Positions 20,113 through 29,652 of a DNA stretch of 64,000 bases are shown in pieces. Source of the stretch: Lachnospira sp. (lineage in GTDB: Bacteria > Bacillota > Clostridia > Lachnospirales > Lachnospiraceae); contig SVDX01000003.1 in assembly GCA_015057605.1 (NCBI GenBank), positions 1 to 64,000 on the forward strand, given 5' to 3'. How positions within the stretch are numbered: the first letter of the stretch is position 1; the number at the start of each line of letters is the position of its first letter. The position numbers were made by a program, and so were the translations under genes. The notes under the pieces were generated by a model. That model had not been told where the DNA came from and searched no databases. It worked only from the letters and a program-made list of their open reading frames with translations.

Positions 20113-21216
20113 TTATGCTATAACGTTATGTACGGTATATCTGTGCTTGTCAAGTAAAGCAACGGTTTTGTGTACAGCTTCGTCATCGTAAAATTCTATT
20201 TTTAAAACACCTTCTTCATATTCACGGTTGTGAATGATACCAATGTTCTTAATACTAATGTGATTGATTGCAAGAATTGTAGCAATAGTTGCAATAGCAC
20301 CTTCTTCATCAATAATATCACAGTATACGGCATAAGATTTTTGGATAAGACCTTTTGTTGTAGTATTGATAGAGTCTCGATAATTTTTAGAACTATCAAA
20401 CATTTCTGTGAGGTTATTAGCATTCTTTGAATCTATATCATTCTTAATTTGCATAAGCGAATCAATATAGTTATTAAGAATCCGTGAAATGGCTTCGCTA
20501 TTAGTAGTACAAATCTGCTGCCACATAATAGGAGATGAGGAAGCAATTCTTGTAATATCCTTAAAACCACCAGCAGCTAAAAGCTTCATAGTTTCGTCTT
20601 CATAATCATTGTCCTTAACGCAGTTAACAAGGCTTGAAGCGATGATATGTGGTAAATGACTTATACCTGCTACGCTAAAATCATGCTTTTGGCAGTCAAG
20701 TACAAGTGGTATACACTCAATAGATTTTATGAGTGCAACAAATGTATCAAGTTTATCATTAGATATCTTGTCGGTAGGAGTAATTGCATAGTATGCATTT
20801 ACTAAAAGCTGGTCAGTAGAGTTTTTATAGCCACTTTTTTCACTACCTGCCATTGGATGTCCACCGATAAATGTATGTTCAAGTGAAAGCTCTTTTACAG
20901 TATTATGTATGTGTGTCTTAACACTTCCAACATCAGTAATAATACAGTCAGAAGAAATGATTTCTTTAAGCGCACGAAGATACTGAGCATTAAATTCTAC
21001 AGGAGTGCATAAAAATATATAATTGCATTTTGAAAAATGCTCATCAACGGCAGAAACAGTAGTATCTACAATATTGTCTTCAAATGCTTTAGCAAGTGAA
21101 GTAGTATCTGTGTCAAATGCTGTAATTATACAATCTGGATATATTCTTTTAAATGTTTTAGCTAAAGAACCACCAATAAGTCCTAAGCCTATAAAACCTA
21201 AATTCAAATTATTCAT
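20113..21216 (-). CDS. tyrA: Prephenate dehydrogenase with C-terminal ACT-like domain
   Basis: A 367-residue TyrA that oxidises and decarboxylates prephenate to 4-hydroxyphenylpyruvate for tyrosine synthesis. The N-terminal Rossmann motif is FIGLGLIGGSLAKTF. GGHPMAGSEKSG and GISHLPHIIASSLV hold the catalytic and substrate-binding residues. The last 75 residues look like an ACT domain (beginning near DEEGAIATIATILA), a likely site of feedback control by tyrosine. I start it at ATG 21216 (MNNLNLGF), with AAAGGT upstream, rather than the 21-residue-longer frame, whose extra residues lie in the leader. Operon with aroA. Confidence 0.94.
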   Translation of the reverse strand: MNNLNLGFIGLGLIGGSLAKTFKRIYPDCIITAFDTDTTSLAKAFEDNIVDTTVSAVDEHFSKCNYIFLCTPVEFNAQYLRALKEIISSDCIITDVGSVKTHIHNTVKELSLEHTFIGGHPMAGSEKSGYKNSTDQLLVNAYYAITPTDKISNDKLDTFVALIKSIECIPLVLDCQKHDFSVAGISHLPHIIASSLVNCVKDNDYEDETMKLLAAGGFKDITRIASSSPIMWQQICTTNSEAISRILNNYIDSLMQIKNDIDSKNANNLTEMFDSSKNYRDSINTTTKGLIQKSYAVYCDIIDEEGAIATIATILAINHISIKNIGIIHNREYEEGVLKIEFYDDEAVHKTVALLDKHRYTVHNVIA

Positions 21217-21247
21217 AGTATATGTACCTTTCGCGAAGTATGAATAT

Positions 21248-21276
21248 ATTGTACATTGAGAATTTCCATATGTCAA
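21248..21276 (-). promoter_or_regulatory. Promoter of the tyrA-aroA operon
   Basis: Read on the minus strand: TTGACA (21276-21271), 17 bases, TACAAT (21253-21248). Confidence 0.75.
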
Positions 21277-21285
21277 CACTATATT

Positions 21286-21354
21286 GCTTTAAAGTTCAAC
21301 ACTTTAAAGCGAAGTTTGTAGTAAAAATATATACTCAATTCAAATAAAGTGTTG
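21286..21354. promoter_or_regulatory. Inverted repeats between divergent tyrA and EF-G-like promoters
   Basis: GCTTTAAAGT (21286-21295) and ACTTTAAAGC (21301-21310) form a perfect 10-bp palindrome around TCAAC. CAACACTTTA (21297-21306) recurs inverted as TAAAGTGTTG (21345-21354) at the -35 of the plus-strand promoter. A regulator-binding role is inferred. Confidence 0.45.
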
Positions 21355-21380
21355 AAATTGAATAAGAAATTTGATAAAAT
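21352..21380 (+). promoter_or_regulatory. Promoter of the EF-G-like gene
   Basis: TTGAAA (21352-21357), 17 bases, TAAAAT (21375-21380). Confidence 0.7.
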
Positions 21381-21415
21381 ATATTATAATTAAAAGTTTA
21401 CGGGAGGTATTACTT

Positions 21416-23461
21416 ATGAAAGATTTTACAACTAAGGACATAAGAAACGTTGTTCTTTTAGGACATGGCGGTTGTGGTAAGACAACATTAGTCGAGGCAT
21501 TAGCATTTGCATCAGGCGCAACTAACAGATTAGGAAGAACAGCGGACGGCAACACCATAAGTGATTTTGACAAGGAAGAGATTAAAAGACAGTTCTCTAT
21601 CAATACTTCCTTAATTCCACTCATTTGGGAGGATACAAAGATTAATATTTTAGATACACCAGGATATTTTGATTTTGTAGGTGAAGTAGAGCAGGCGGTA
21701 AGTGCAGCAGATGCAGCTGTTATTGTAGTTAACGGTAAGACAGGAGTTGAAGCAGGTACTATTAAGGCGTGGGAGATATGTGAAAAGAATAATTTACCGA
21801 GAATGTTCTTTGTTACAGGTATGGATGATGACAAAGCAAGTTATAGACAGGTAGTTGAAGAACTTACTGAATTGTACGGAAGAAAGATAGCTCCTTTCCA
21901 TCAGCCAATCAGAGAAAATGAAAGATTCGTAGGATATATCAATATTGTTAAGATGAACGCAAGAAGATTTACTGGTATAGCGCAATATGAAGAAACAGAT
22001 ATTCCAGATTATTCAGTGGGTTATATGGAAAGCTATAGAGAGCAGCTTATGGATGCGGTTGCTTCTACTAATGACGAGCTTATGGAGAAGTTCTTTGAAG
22101 GTGAAGAATTTACAGCAGATGAGATTAACAAAGCTATATATGATAATGTAGTAGATGGTTCACTTGTTCCAGTTACAATGGGCTCTGGACAAAATGTATA
22201 TGGTGCATTTATGCTGCTTAACAATATTGTAAGATATTTCCCAGCACCAAATGTTTTAGATGATGTTGATCCTGATAGACCATTTAGTGCAAAGGTATTT
22301 AAGACTATTGCGGATCCATTTATGGGTAAACATTCGCTTATTAAGGTTATGGGTGGAACTCTTACAACTGATACAGCTATTTATAATCCAAGAACTGATG
22401 TTGAAGAAAAAATCTCAAGATTGTATGTGCTTATGGGTAAAGAAACTATTGAAGTTAAGCAACTTGCAGCGGGAGATATTGGTTCAATCGCTAAGTTAAA
22501 TGGCGTTGTTACAGGAGATACACTTTGTACTAAGGGTAATAATGTAGAATATCCAAAATACGAATACACCGTACCTTATACATATATGAGATACAAAGTT
22601 GCTAACAAAGGTGATGAAGATAAGGTTGCGGCAGCAATTGCAAAGCTCTTAGATGAAGATGTAACATTAAAGATGGTTAATGATAAAGAAAACAGACAAC
22701 TTCTTTTATACGGTATTGGTGATCAACATCTCGAGGTTGTAGCAAGTAAGCTTGAAACAAAATATAGAGTTAAGATTGATTTGACAAAGCCTAAATTCGC
22801 ATATAGAGAAACTATTAAAAAGACTGCAAAGGCTCAAGGTAAATACAAAAAGCAATCAGGTGGTCATGGACAATATGGTGATGTAATTATGGAATTTAGT
22901 CCACTTGGCGATACAGAGAAGGCATATGAGTTTTCAGAAAAGGTATTTGGTGGTGCAGTTCCAAAGAATTACTTCCCTGCAGTTGAAAAGGGTATTGCAG
23001 AATGTACTTTAAAAGGTTTACTTGCAGCTTATCCGGTTGTAGGTATCAATGCTGTATTATTGGATGGTTCGTATCATCCAGTAGACTCATCAGAACTTGC
23101 ATTTAAGATGGCAGCAACAATGGCATTTAGAAAGGCATTTATGGAAGCTCATCCGGTACTCTTAGAACCAATTGCAACCTTGAAGGTAACAGTGCCAGAC
23201 AGATTTACAGGCGATGTAATGGGTGACTTAAATAAACGTAGAGCGAGAGTTATGGGTATGGAGCCGGCAGATTCAAAGCAAGTTATTATAGCTTCAATAC
23301 CAATGTCTGAATTATATGGATATTCAACAGTATTACGTTCTATGACAGGCGGTTATGGTGACTTCTCATATGAATTTTCTAACTATGAGCAGGCTCCATC
23401 AGATGTTGCTGAAAAAGAGATTGCAGCAAGAGCAGATAAGGTTGATAAAGGCGAATTATAA
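21416..23461 (+). CDS. Elongation factor G-like GTPase (FusA2-type paralogue)
   Basis: A 681-residue translational GTPase with EF-G domain order: G domain with GHGGCGKT (16-23) and DTPG (80-83), domain II, then domains III-V with GHGQYGDV and the C-terminal RRARVMGMEP and YSTVLRSMTGG stretches. The G4 position reads TGMD (134-137) instead of NKMD, so base recognition is altered; I recall this in Lachnospiraceae FusA2-like proteins. It is shorter than canonical EF-G and not next to rpsG or tufA, so it is probably not the housekeeping factor. The start is ATG 21416, after GGGAGGT; the longer frame from 21371 overlaps the -10 box. Its precise role is unknown. Confidence 0.88.
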   Translation: MKDFTTKDIRNVVLLGHGGCGKTTLVEALAFASGATNRLGRTADGNTISDFDKEEIKRQFSINTSLIPLIWEDTKINILDTPGYFDFVGEVEQAVSAADAAVIVVNGKTGVEAGTIKAWEICEKNNLPRMFFVTGMDDDKASYRQVVEELTELYGRKIAPFHQPIRENERFVGYINIVKMNARRFTGIAQYEETDIPDYSVGYMESYREQLMDAVASTNDELMEKFFEGEEFTADEINKAIYDNVVDGSLVPVTMGSGQNVYGAFMLLNNIVRYFPAPNVLDDVDPDRPFSAKVFKTIADPFMGKHSLIKVMGGTLTTDTAIYNPRTDVEEKISRLYVLMGKETIEVKQLAAGDIGSIAKLNGVVTGDTLCTKGNNVEYPKYEYTVPYTYMRYKVANKGDEDKVAAAIAKLLDEDVTLKMVNDKENRQLLLYGIGDQHLEVVASKLETKYRVKIDLTKPKFAYRETIKKTAKAQGKYKKQSGGHGQYGDVIMEFSPLGDTEKAYEFSEKVFGGAVPKNYFPAVEKGIAECTLKGLLAAYPVVGINAVLLDGSYHPVDSSELAFKMAATMAFRKAFMEAHPVLLEPIATLKVTVPDRFTGDVMGDLNKRRARVMGMEPADSKQVIIASIPMSELYGYSTVLRSMTGGYGDFSYEFSNYEQAPSDVAEKEIAARADKVDKGEL

Positions 23462-23476
23462 TATTATATCTATAAG

Positions 23477-23508
23477 AATGAACATCTCTTATGAGGTGTT
23501 CATTTTTG
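23477..23508 (+). terminator. Terminator of the EF-G-like gene
   Basis: AATGAACATCTC (23477-23488) pairs with GAGGTGTTCATT (23493-23504) with one T-G pair, then T residues. Confidence 0.85.
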
Positions 23509-23509
23509 T

Positions 23510-23538
23510 TTGCCTTAGTGCATAATCTATGTTATAAT
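23510..23538 (+). promoter_or_regulatory. Promoter of the AGCS symporter gene
   Basis: TTGCCT (23510-23515), 17 bases, TATAAT (23533-23538). Confidence 0.6.
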
Positions 23539-23575
23539 ATTAGCAATTGTTTTGCTATAAGAATGGAGGCTTTTT

Positions 23576-24994
23576 ATGGAGCAGATAATTAAATCTGTAG
23601 AAAAGATTAATGGTGTTCTTAATGATTTTATATGGGGCCCTGTTATGTTAGTATTCTTCTTGTTTGTAGGTATAATGTTTACAGCAAGAACTGGATTTTT
23701 TCAGATTTCAAAGATTAAATTATGGATATCATCTACATTTCTTGCATGCTTTAAGAATAAGGGAGTATTAAAGACTGATGATAAGCATTCAATTTCACAG
23801 TTTCAATCCTTATGTACAGCATTAGCAGCAACTATTGGTACAGGTAATATTGCCGGTGTTGCAACTGCGATTGCATCTGGTGGTCCGGGTGCAGTATTCT
23901 GGATGTGGGTGTCGGCATTTTTTGGTATGATGACTAATTTTGCAGAGAATACTTTGGGAATTAAGTATCGTTATAAGAATGAAAAGGGCGAATGGATAGG
24001 CGGAGCGATGATTTATATCGAAAGAGGCCTAAAGTGTAAATGGTTAGCTATTGTATTTTCAGTATTTTGCGTATTAGCTTCCTTTGGTATTGGTAATATG
24101 ACACAGGCTAATTCTATTGCTTCTGGACTTGAAAGTGCATTTAAAATACCTCCGTATATTACAGGTATTGTTATTATGATATTTGTAACACTTGTTATTT
24201 TTGGAGGAATTAAGAGAATTGCAAGTGTTACTGAAAAGTTTGTGCCACTTATGGCGGCAATGTACATAATAGGCGGTCTTATAGTTATATTTGCTAATGT
24301 AACTGATGTTATTCCAGCATTTAAACTTATATTTACGGAAGCATTTAATTTTAGAGCAGCTGGTGGAGGTGTATTAGGATATGGTATATCGGTTGCTATG
24401 AGAAAGGGTATATCAAGAGGTGTATTTTCTAATGAAGCTGGTCTTGGTTCATCAGTAATGGTACACTCAGCATCTGACGTAGAAGAACCTGTAATACAGG
24501 GTATGTGGGGTGTATTTGAGGTGTTTGCGGATACATTAGTTGTATGTACCATAACAGCTCTTGCAATTCTTACATCAGGCGTATATGATATAGATGTATA
24601 TCTTGCAAATATAGCAGCAGGTGTTGAAAATGTTAGTGGTATACAGCTTACAAGTGCGGCATTTGAAACGGTAATTCCATTTGGAGCAAGCTTTGTATCT
24701 ATTGCAATTGTATTATTTGCATTTTCAACAATACTTGGTTGGTCTTATTATGGTGAAAGAGCAGTTGAATATTTATTCGGTTTAAAGGCTGTAAAGGTAT
24801 ATAAATTAATATTTGTAATTATGCTTATTGTAGGTTGTGTAGCATCGTTAGACTTAGCATGGGCCATAGCAGATACACTTAATGGATTTATGGCATTGCC
24901 TAACCTTATTGCAATAACTTTACTCAGTGGTCAGGTTATTAAAATGACAAAGGATTATTTAAAGAAAGTGAAGGATGAAAAAAATGGATTATAA
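23576..24994 (+). CDS. Alanine or glycine:cation symporter (AGCS family)
   Basis: A 472-residue membrane protein of the AlsT/DagA family, which imports alanine or glycine with sodium. Signature stretches are GTGNIAGVATAIASGGPGAVFWMW (about 94-117) and MTNFAENTLGIKYR, then GVFSNEAGLGSS (about 283-294) and a C-terminal FSTILGWSYYGERAVEYLFG. About 10-11 hydrophobic segments are visible. ATGGAGG lies upstream of ATG 23576. A small membrane-protein gene overlaps its end. Confidence 0.94.
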   Translation: MEQIIKSVEKINGVLNDFIWGPVMLVFFLFVGIMFTARTGFFQISKIKLWISSTFLACFKNKGVLKTDDKHSISQFQSLCTALAATIGTGNIAGVATAIASGGPGAVFWMWVSAFFGMMTNFAENTLGIKYRYKNEKGEWIGGAMIYIERGLKCKWLAIVFSVFCVLASFGIGNMTQANSIASGLESAFKIPPYITGIVIMIFVTLVIFGGIKRIASVTEKFVPLMAAMYIIGGLIVIFANVTDVIPAFKLIFTEAFNFRAAGGGVLGYGISVAMRKGISRGVFSNEAGLGSSVMVHSASDVEEPVIQGMWGVFEVFADTLVVCTITALAILTSGVYDIDVYLANIAAGVENVSGIQLTSAAFETVIPFGASFVSIAIVLFAFSTILGWSYYGERAVEYLFGLKAVKVYKLIFVIMLIVGCVASLDLAWAIADTLNGFMALPNLIAITLLSGQVIKMTKDYLKKVKDEKNGL

Positions 24995-25283
24995 TCAATG
25001 TAATTATGAGGAACAATATTTAGAAAAACCGGAAATGAAGCCGGTTACAAATTTAGAAGAACCAGTATCCTTAAAGGAATGGATTATAACACTGCTATTA
25101 CTTATGATACCAGTTGTTAATATAGTATTAATGTTCGTGTTTGCGTTCAACAAGGATGAAAAAAAGAGTAAATCGAACTTCTTTAAGGCATATTTGATAT
25201 TTACAGGTGTAGCATTAGCGATATATTTAATATTCTTTATATTTATATTTGGAATAATTTTTGCAATGTCAGCAGCACTATAA
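24984..25283 (+). CDS. Small two-helix membrane protein
   Basis: A 99-residue protein: a polar N-terminus, then EWIITLLLLMIPVVNIVLMFVFAF (TM1), a Lys/Ser-rich loop, and a second hydrophobic helix to the C-terminus. The pattern is common in small uncharacterised Lachnospiraceae membrane proteins; no function is known to me. I prefer ATG 24984, with AAGGA 8 bases upstream; ATG 24975 would add three residues. It overlaps the symporter gene by 11 bases, so it may be translationally coupled and could be a symporter accessory (inference). Confidence 0.7.
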   Translation: MDYNQCNYEEQYLEKPEMKPVTNLEEPVSLKEWIITLLLLMIPVVNIVLMFVFAFNKDEKKSKSNFFKAYLIFTGVALAIYLIFFIFIFGIIFAMSAAL

Positions 25284-25286
25284 AAA

Positions 25287-25312
25287 AGAGGCGCTTATAT
25301 AAGCGCCTTTTC
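25287..25312. terminator. Bidirectional terminator between the small membrane gene and trkH
   Basis: The 20-base palindrome AGGCGCTTATATAAGCGCCT (25289-25308) has A-rich and T-rich flanks; it serves both converging genes. Confidence 0.88.
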
Positions 25313-26766
25313 TATTTACGTTTTGTAAACCAATCCTTTAAAAGTGAAGGATGGAAAAGTATCAATAATGGGAATAATTCAAGTCTGCCCGCCAGCATAT
25401 CAAACATAAATACATATTTTGCAAACACTGAGAAATGTCCAAAATTCTGTGTAGGACCAACCATAGAAAGACCAGGTCCCACATTATTAAGTGTTGTGGC
25501 TACAGCAGTAAAATTGGTTGTAAAATCTTTGTTATCAAAGGATATCGCAAATAGTGATATCGAAAAGATAATAAAGAATGTTAAAAGGTATACGCTTACA
25601 GAACGAACCACGCTGTTATCAAGTGGCTTGCCATCCATTTTAACCTGCTTTATACTTCTTGGATGGATGTAAGAGTACATTTCTCGCACAGCATTTTTGA
25701 TGGCAATAAGCATACGTGATACTTTTATACCACCGCCAGTACTTCCAGCACAGGCACCAATAAATATAAGACCTACAAGTATAAGTTTTGATGCGGATGG
25801 CCACAAATCAAAATCCAGGGTTGCATAACCTGAGGTAGTAATGATTGAAGCCACCTGAAATAGTGCATGTCTTATAGAATCAGAGCTTGCCATATGGTGT
25901 GCATTTAAATTAAGCACAATTACTATTGTTGAAAATGCTATTATGATAAGATACCATCTGACCTCATCCATTCTAAATATCTGCTTAAATTTTTTGAATA
26001 ATAGCAGATAATAGGCATTAAAGTTGATTCCAAATAAAATCATAAATATTGTTATAACCCATTGGGTGTAAGCTGAGTAGCTTGCAATACTGTCATTCTT
26101 TATACTAAAACCACCGGTTCCTGCTGTACCAAATGAAAGAGTTAAAGAAGTGAATAAGGACTCGCCACCACATAGCATAAATATGATTTGTATAATAGTC
26201 ATAACAATATATATTATATATAAGATTCTGGCTGTATGTCTTATCTTTGGAACAAGCTTTCCTACTGTAGGACCGGGGCTTTCTGCCTTCATAAGGTTGA
26301 TATGAGAACCACCGCTAAGTGGAATGATTGCAAGTAAGAATACAAGCACACCCATACCGCCAATCCAGTGTGTAAAACTTCTCCAAAATAAGCTCGAGTA
26401 GGATAATGCCTCTACATCGCTTAAAATACTTGCACCAGTTGTAGTAAAACCTGAAATGGTTTCAAAGAGGGCATTAGTAAAGGATGGAATATCGCCATTT
26501 ATAACAAATGGTAAAGCACCAAATATACTTAAGAATATCCAACTTAGAGCTGTGGCAACACATCCTTCTTTTAAGTAAAATAGGAAATTTTCTGGCTTTT
26601 TAAAGGACATTATTGTTCCTAATATAAAGCATAGTGCTGCAACTATTACAAATGCAATACCTTGCTTTTCTTTATAGATAAAACCTACAAGGCTTGGTAA
26701 TAGTAAAAATGCCGCTTCCACCTTTAAAACACAGCCCAAAATGTATCTGATTACGGATTTGTTCAT
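25312..26766 (-). CDS. trkH: Potassium uptake channel subunit TrkH
   Basis: A 484-residue TrkH/KtrB-type channel subunit. The four pore-loop segments are recognisable: TTTGASIL after FETISGF, FGTAGTGGFSI, ITTSGYATLDFD, and TLNNVGPGLSMVGPTQNFG, alternating with paired membrane helices. WRSFTHWIGGMGVLVFLLA and ACAGSTGGGIKVSR are also family hallmarks. It forms the transmembrane path for K+ with the regulatory TrkA encoded 12 bases upstream in the same operon. Confidence 0.96.
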   Translation of the reverse strand: MNKSVIRYILGCVLKVEAAFLLLPSLVGFIYKEKQGIAFVIVAALCFILGTIMSFKKPENFLFYLKEGCVATALSWIFLSIFGALPFVINGDIPSFTNALFETISGFTTTGASILSDVEALSYSSLFWRSFTHWIGGMGVLVFLLAIIPLSGGSHINLMKAESPGPTVGKLVPKIRHTARILYIIYIVMTIIQIIFMLCGGESLFTSLTLSFGTAGTGGFSIKNDSIASYSAYTQWVITIFMILFGINFNAYYLLLFKKFKQIFRMDEVRWYLIIIAFSTIVIVLNLNAHHMASSDSIRHALFQVASIITTSGYATLDFDLWPSASKLILVGLIFIGACAGSTGGGIKVSRMLIAIKNAVREMYSYIHPRSIKQVKMDGKPLDNSVVRSVSVYLLTFFIIFSISLFAISFDNKDFTTNFTAVATTLNNVGPGLSMVGPTQNFGHFSVFAKYVFMFDMLAGRLELFPLLILFHPSLLKDWFTKRK

Positions 26767-26778
26767 AGTTTTAATTCC

Positions 26779-28167
26779 TTATTTTAAAATGTCGCGGATT
26801 TCTTTCAATCCGAAGTGAGTAGTTACTATCATAACTGTATCGCCAACCATGATTTTACTTGTACCACGGGGCATAATTATTTTGCCATTTCTGTTGATAC
26901 AAGCAATAAGTAGGTTATCCTTTAGATTCAAATCCATAAGAGGAGTGTCTGTAACGGGCGATTTTGAATCAATTAAGAACTCAATTGCCTCAGCCTTTGA
27001 ATCAAACATATGATAAAGTGTTTCAATATTGCTGTTCATAGATGCTTTTTTAGCACGTACATAAGCGATAATTGCTTCTGAAGTAATGTAACGAGGATAA
27101 ATAACACTTCCTAAATTAAGGTTATTAATAACATCCTTAAAATCTATTCGGTTTATCTTAGTAATTGCTTTTGCATTAGAAATGCGTTGTGCATGAAGAG
27201 TAAGCATAATATTTTCTTCGTCTATGCCAGTTAAAGGAACAAAGGATTCAGTATATTCGATGCCTTCTTCTTTAAGCAAATCCTCATTCGTGCCATCGCC
27301 ATTAATTACAATAGCATCAGGTAAAAGTATGCTTAATTCTTCGCAACGTTTGCGATCAGACTCAATAATCTTTACTTCAATACCAACCTCTAAAAGCTGC
27401 TTTGCAAGATAATAGGTAGTTTTTCCACCACCGATAATCATAGTGTTCTTAACCTGCTTTGTCTGGAAACCAATTTTATCAAGAAAATTCCTAGCATCGC
27501 TTCTTGAAGCAGTAAATGACACAAGGTCACCATTCTTTAAAATGAAATCACCAGATGGAATGTATACATTACCATCACGCTCTACACCACACACAAGTAC
27601 ATTGTTATGAATGTGTCTGCCTAAATGTGCTATAGTTTTGCCGTCTAAGACATTTCCTTCAGGAATTCTGATTTTAATAATTTCGGCAAGACCATGTGCA
27701 AATGTATTTACTTCAAGTGCAGTAGGTAAAAATAATATATGAGCAGTTTCTCTTGCTGCTTCAAGGTCAGGATTAATAATAAGAGCAAGACCTAATTTTT
27801 CACGAAGATATGCTACCTCTTTGCTATAATCAGGAGTTCTGACTCTGGCTATCGCAGCACAATTGCCAACACGTCTTGCAACTGTACAGCATAAAAGGTT
27901 AAGCTCATCTGAATCAGTAACTGCGATAATTAAATCTGCATTATCAATGCCGGCCTCCATCTGAACACTATAGCTTGCACCATTACCAGTGATGCCCATA
28001 ACATCATATGTACTTGAGATAGTTTGAACGTCTTCAAAATCTTTATCTATTACGGTAATATCATGTCCTTCTTTAATGAGTCGTTCGACAAGTGTAGTAC
28101 CAACCTTACCACAACCTACGATTATTATATTAAGACCAGTGTTATCGGACCTTTTGTTATTAAACAT
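26779..28167 (-). CDS. trkA: Trk system potassium transporter subunit TrkA
   Basis: A 462-residue cytosolic regulatory subunit with two RCK modules. Each has a Rossmann nucleotide-binding motif (VGCGKVGTTLVERL near residue 16; IGGGKTTYYLAKQL near 235) followed by a TrkA_C-like domain. It gates TrkH in response to NAD(H) or ATP/ADP (family knowledge). The start is ATG 28167, with GGAGGTG well placed; the longer frame from 28218 has an unrelated 17-residue extension upstream of that site. Confidence 0.95.
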   Translation of the reverse strand: MFNNKRSDNTGLNIIIVGCGKVGTTLVERLIKEGHDITVIDKDFEDVQTISSTYDVMGITGNGASYSVQMEAGIDNADLIIAVTDSDELNLLCCTVARRVGNCAAIARVRTPDYSKEVAYLREKLGLALIINPDLEAARETAHILFLPTALEVNTFAHGLAEIIKIRIPEGNVLDGKTIAHLGRHIHNNVLVCGVERDGNVYIPSGDFILKNGDLVSFTASRSDARNFLDKIGFQTKQVKNTMIIGGGKTTYYLAKQLLEVGIEVKIIESDRKRCEELSILLPDAIVINGDGTNEDLLKEEGIEYTESFVPLTGIDEENIMLTLHAQRISNAKAITKINRIDFKDVINNLNLGSVIYPRYITSEAIIAYVRAKKASMNSNIETLYHMFDSKAEAIEFLIDSKSPVTDTPLMDLNLKDNLLIACINRNGKIIMPRGTSKIMVGDTVMIVTTHFGLKEIRDILK

Positions 28168-28230
28168 AACTTCACCTCCAGCGTTACTAATTATATCATT
28201 TTTAAAATAAAAAATCATCTATCTTGAAAA

Positions 28231-28257
28231 AATACTTGCTAAGATTTAGCAAGTATT
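28231..28257 (-). terminator. Terminator of the MATE transporter gene
   Basis: AATACTTGCTAA (28231-28242) pairs perfectly with TTAGCAAGTATT (28246-28257); reading the minus strand, a run of T follows. It overlaps the last codons of the MATE gene and separates it from trkA. Confidence 0.85.
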
Positions 28258-29588
28258 ATATCTTTCCATCCTTTTGATAAAAAGAAGAATAGCATACAAA
28301 TCATTCCAAATATGTAGCTTATCGGGTAGCAGACAACACAATATATGCCTCCTACAAAATGCGCTATAAGATAACCAGAAGGAATTCTTACTGCCCATAA
28401 TGCGAGCAGATTAACTATGGTTGAATAACGTATTTTGCCTAAGCCATTGGCAAAGAACAATATAGTATCAAATATAGCATATGTAAAGCAAAATGGAAGC
28501 ATTATAAATAAATTATGCGCGGCTGCATTTATAACAGCAGTATCATTTGAAAATAGTCCAAGTATTGGCTTGTACAAGATGAGTGTAAGCATCGAAGCAA
28601 CAAATGTTATACCTGCTGATAAAAGCGGAAGCTTAACTGCACCATTTTTGAGTCTGTCGTACTTTTTTGCACCATAATTTTGCCCTGAAAATGTAGATGC
28701 AGCTGAAGATAATGAGGCAATTGCGATGTTGGCAAGCTCAATAATTCTCGAGGATAGTGTACAAGCAGCTATAAAAATAGGTCCCTGCATATTGATGAGG
28801 GTCTGCATTGCAATATGTCCGACTGAATAAATGGAAAGATTAAGTCCTAAAGGAAGTCCAGTTTTAATAATATCATTAAGTGATCTTTTATCAACAAACT
28901 TAGGTAGCCAGGTAAAATTAAGACTTGGATAGTGATGCTTTATATATACAATACTAAAAATCCATGAAGAATATATCGCTATAACTGTGGCGAGGGCTGC
29001 ACCAGCTACCTCAAGCTTAAATACGACAACGAATAAAAAATCAAGCACTATATTAATAATACACGAAATAACGAGGAATATAAGGGAGGAACGACTATCG
29101 CCCATGCCTCTTAGAATTCCAGCGTTAAAGTTGTAGCCCATATTGCCAAGTACGCCTAAGAATATAATTCTAACATAAGAAAGGCATAAATCAAAGGCTT
29201 CAGTAGGCACCTGTAAAAGCTTTAAAAGTAATGGGGCTAAAAAGAAGCCAAGGATGGCCACTGGTACTGCAGCCATATATAAAAAGCTTGTTGCAGTTGA
29301 AACTATGAGGTTTAGACGATTAGTATCGCCACTTCCACAGCATTGTGACACAAGAATAGATACACCGCTACCAATACCTATAAATATGCATAGTAATAAT
29401 TCCGAAGGAAGAGTACCTGTTCCTACTGCGGCTAAGGATATCGAACTGCAAAATTTACCTACAATAAATGTATCAACGGTACCATAAAGCTGCTGTAATA
29501 TATTGCCTGCACATATAGGGAGTGCAAACATAATGATAAGCTTTAATATGGGACCCTTTGTCATATCAATTTTTTTAGTATCAGACAT
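28239..29588 (-). CDS. MATE family efflux transporter
   Basis: A 449-residue MATE protein with about 12 membrane helices in two repeats. Family stretches are PILKLIIMFALPICAGNILQQLYGTVDTFIVGKF at the N-terminus (paraphrased position about 12-45) and SSAASTFSGQNYGAKKYDRLKNG in the middle. It exports cationic drugs or metabolites using sodium or proton gradients; the substrate is unassigned. The start is ATG 29588, with TTGGAGA upstream. It is transcribed divergently from the surface-protein gene; their -35 boxes are within four bases of each other. Confidence 0.93.
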   Translation of the reverse strand: MSDTKKIDMTKGPILKLIIMFALPICAGNILQQLYGTVDTFIVGKFCSSISLAAVGTGTLPSELLLCIFIGIGSGVSILVSQCCGSGDTNRLNLIVSTATSFLYMAAVPVAILGFFLAPLLLKLLQVPTEAFDLCLSYVRIIFLGVLGNMGYNFNAGILRGMGDSRSSLIFLVISCIINIVLDFLFVVVFKLEVAGAALATVIAIYSSWIFSIVYIKHHYPSLNFTWLPKFVDKRSLNDIIKTGLPLGLNLSIYSVGHIAMQTLINMQGPIFIAACTLSSRIIELANIAIASLSSAASTFSGQNYGAKKYDRLKNGAVKLPLLSAGITFVASMLTLILYKPILGLFSNDTAVINAAAHNLFIMLPFCFTYAIFDTILFFANGLGKIRYSTIVNLLALWAVRIPSGYLIAHFVGGIYCVVCYPISYIFGMICMLFFFLSKGWKDIILAKS

Positions 29589-29621
29589 AATAATCTCCAA
29601 ATAAAATCAAAGTATAGTTTA

Positions 29622-29649
29622 AATATAACATATAATTGCATTTAGTCAA
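29622..29649 (-). promoter_or_regulatory. Promoter of the MATE gene
   Basis: Minus strand: TTGACT (29649-29644), 16 bases, TATATT (29627-29622). Confidence 0.6.
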
Positions 29650-29652
29650 TGC

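Noticed and set aside
21340-21834. A 164-codon minus-strand frame across the EF-G-like promoter
   Set aside because: It overlaps the promoter and the GTPase motif region, with no supporting signals.
24013-24552. A 179-codon open frame on the minus strand
   Set aside because: It lies wholly inside the AGCS symporter gene, has no ribosome site or protein-like pattern, and reflects codon bias of the plus-strand gene.
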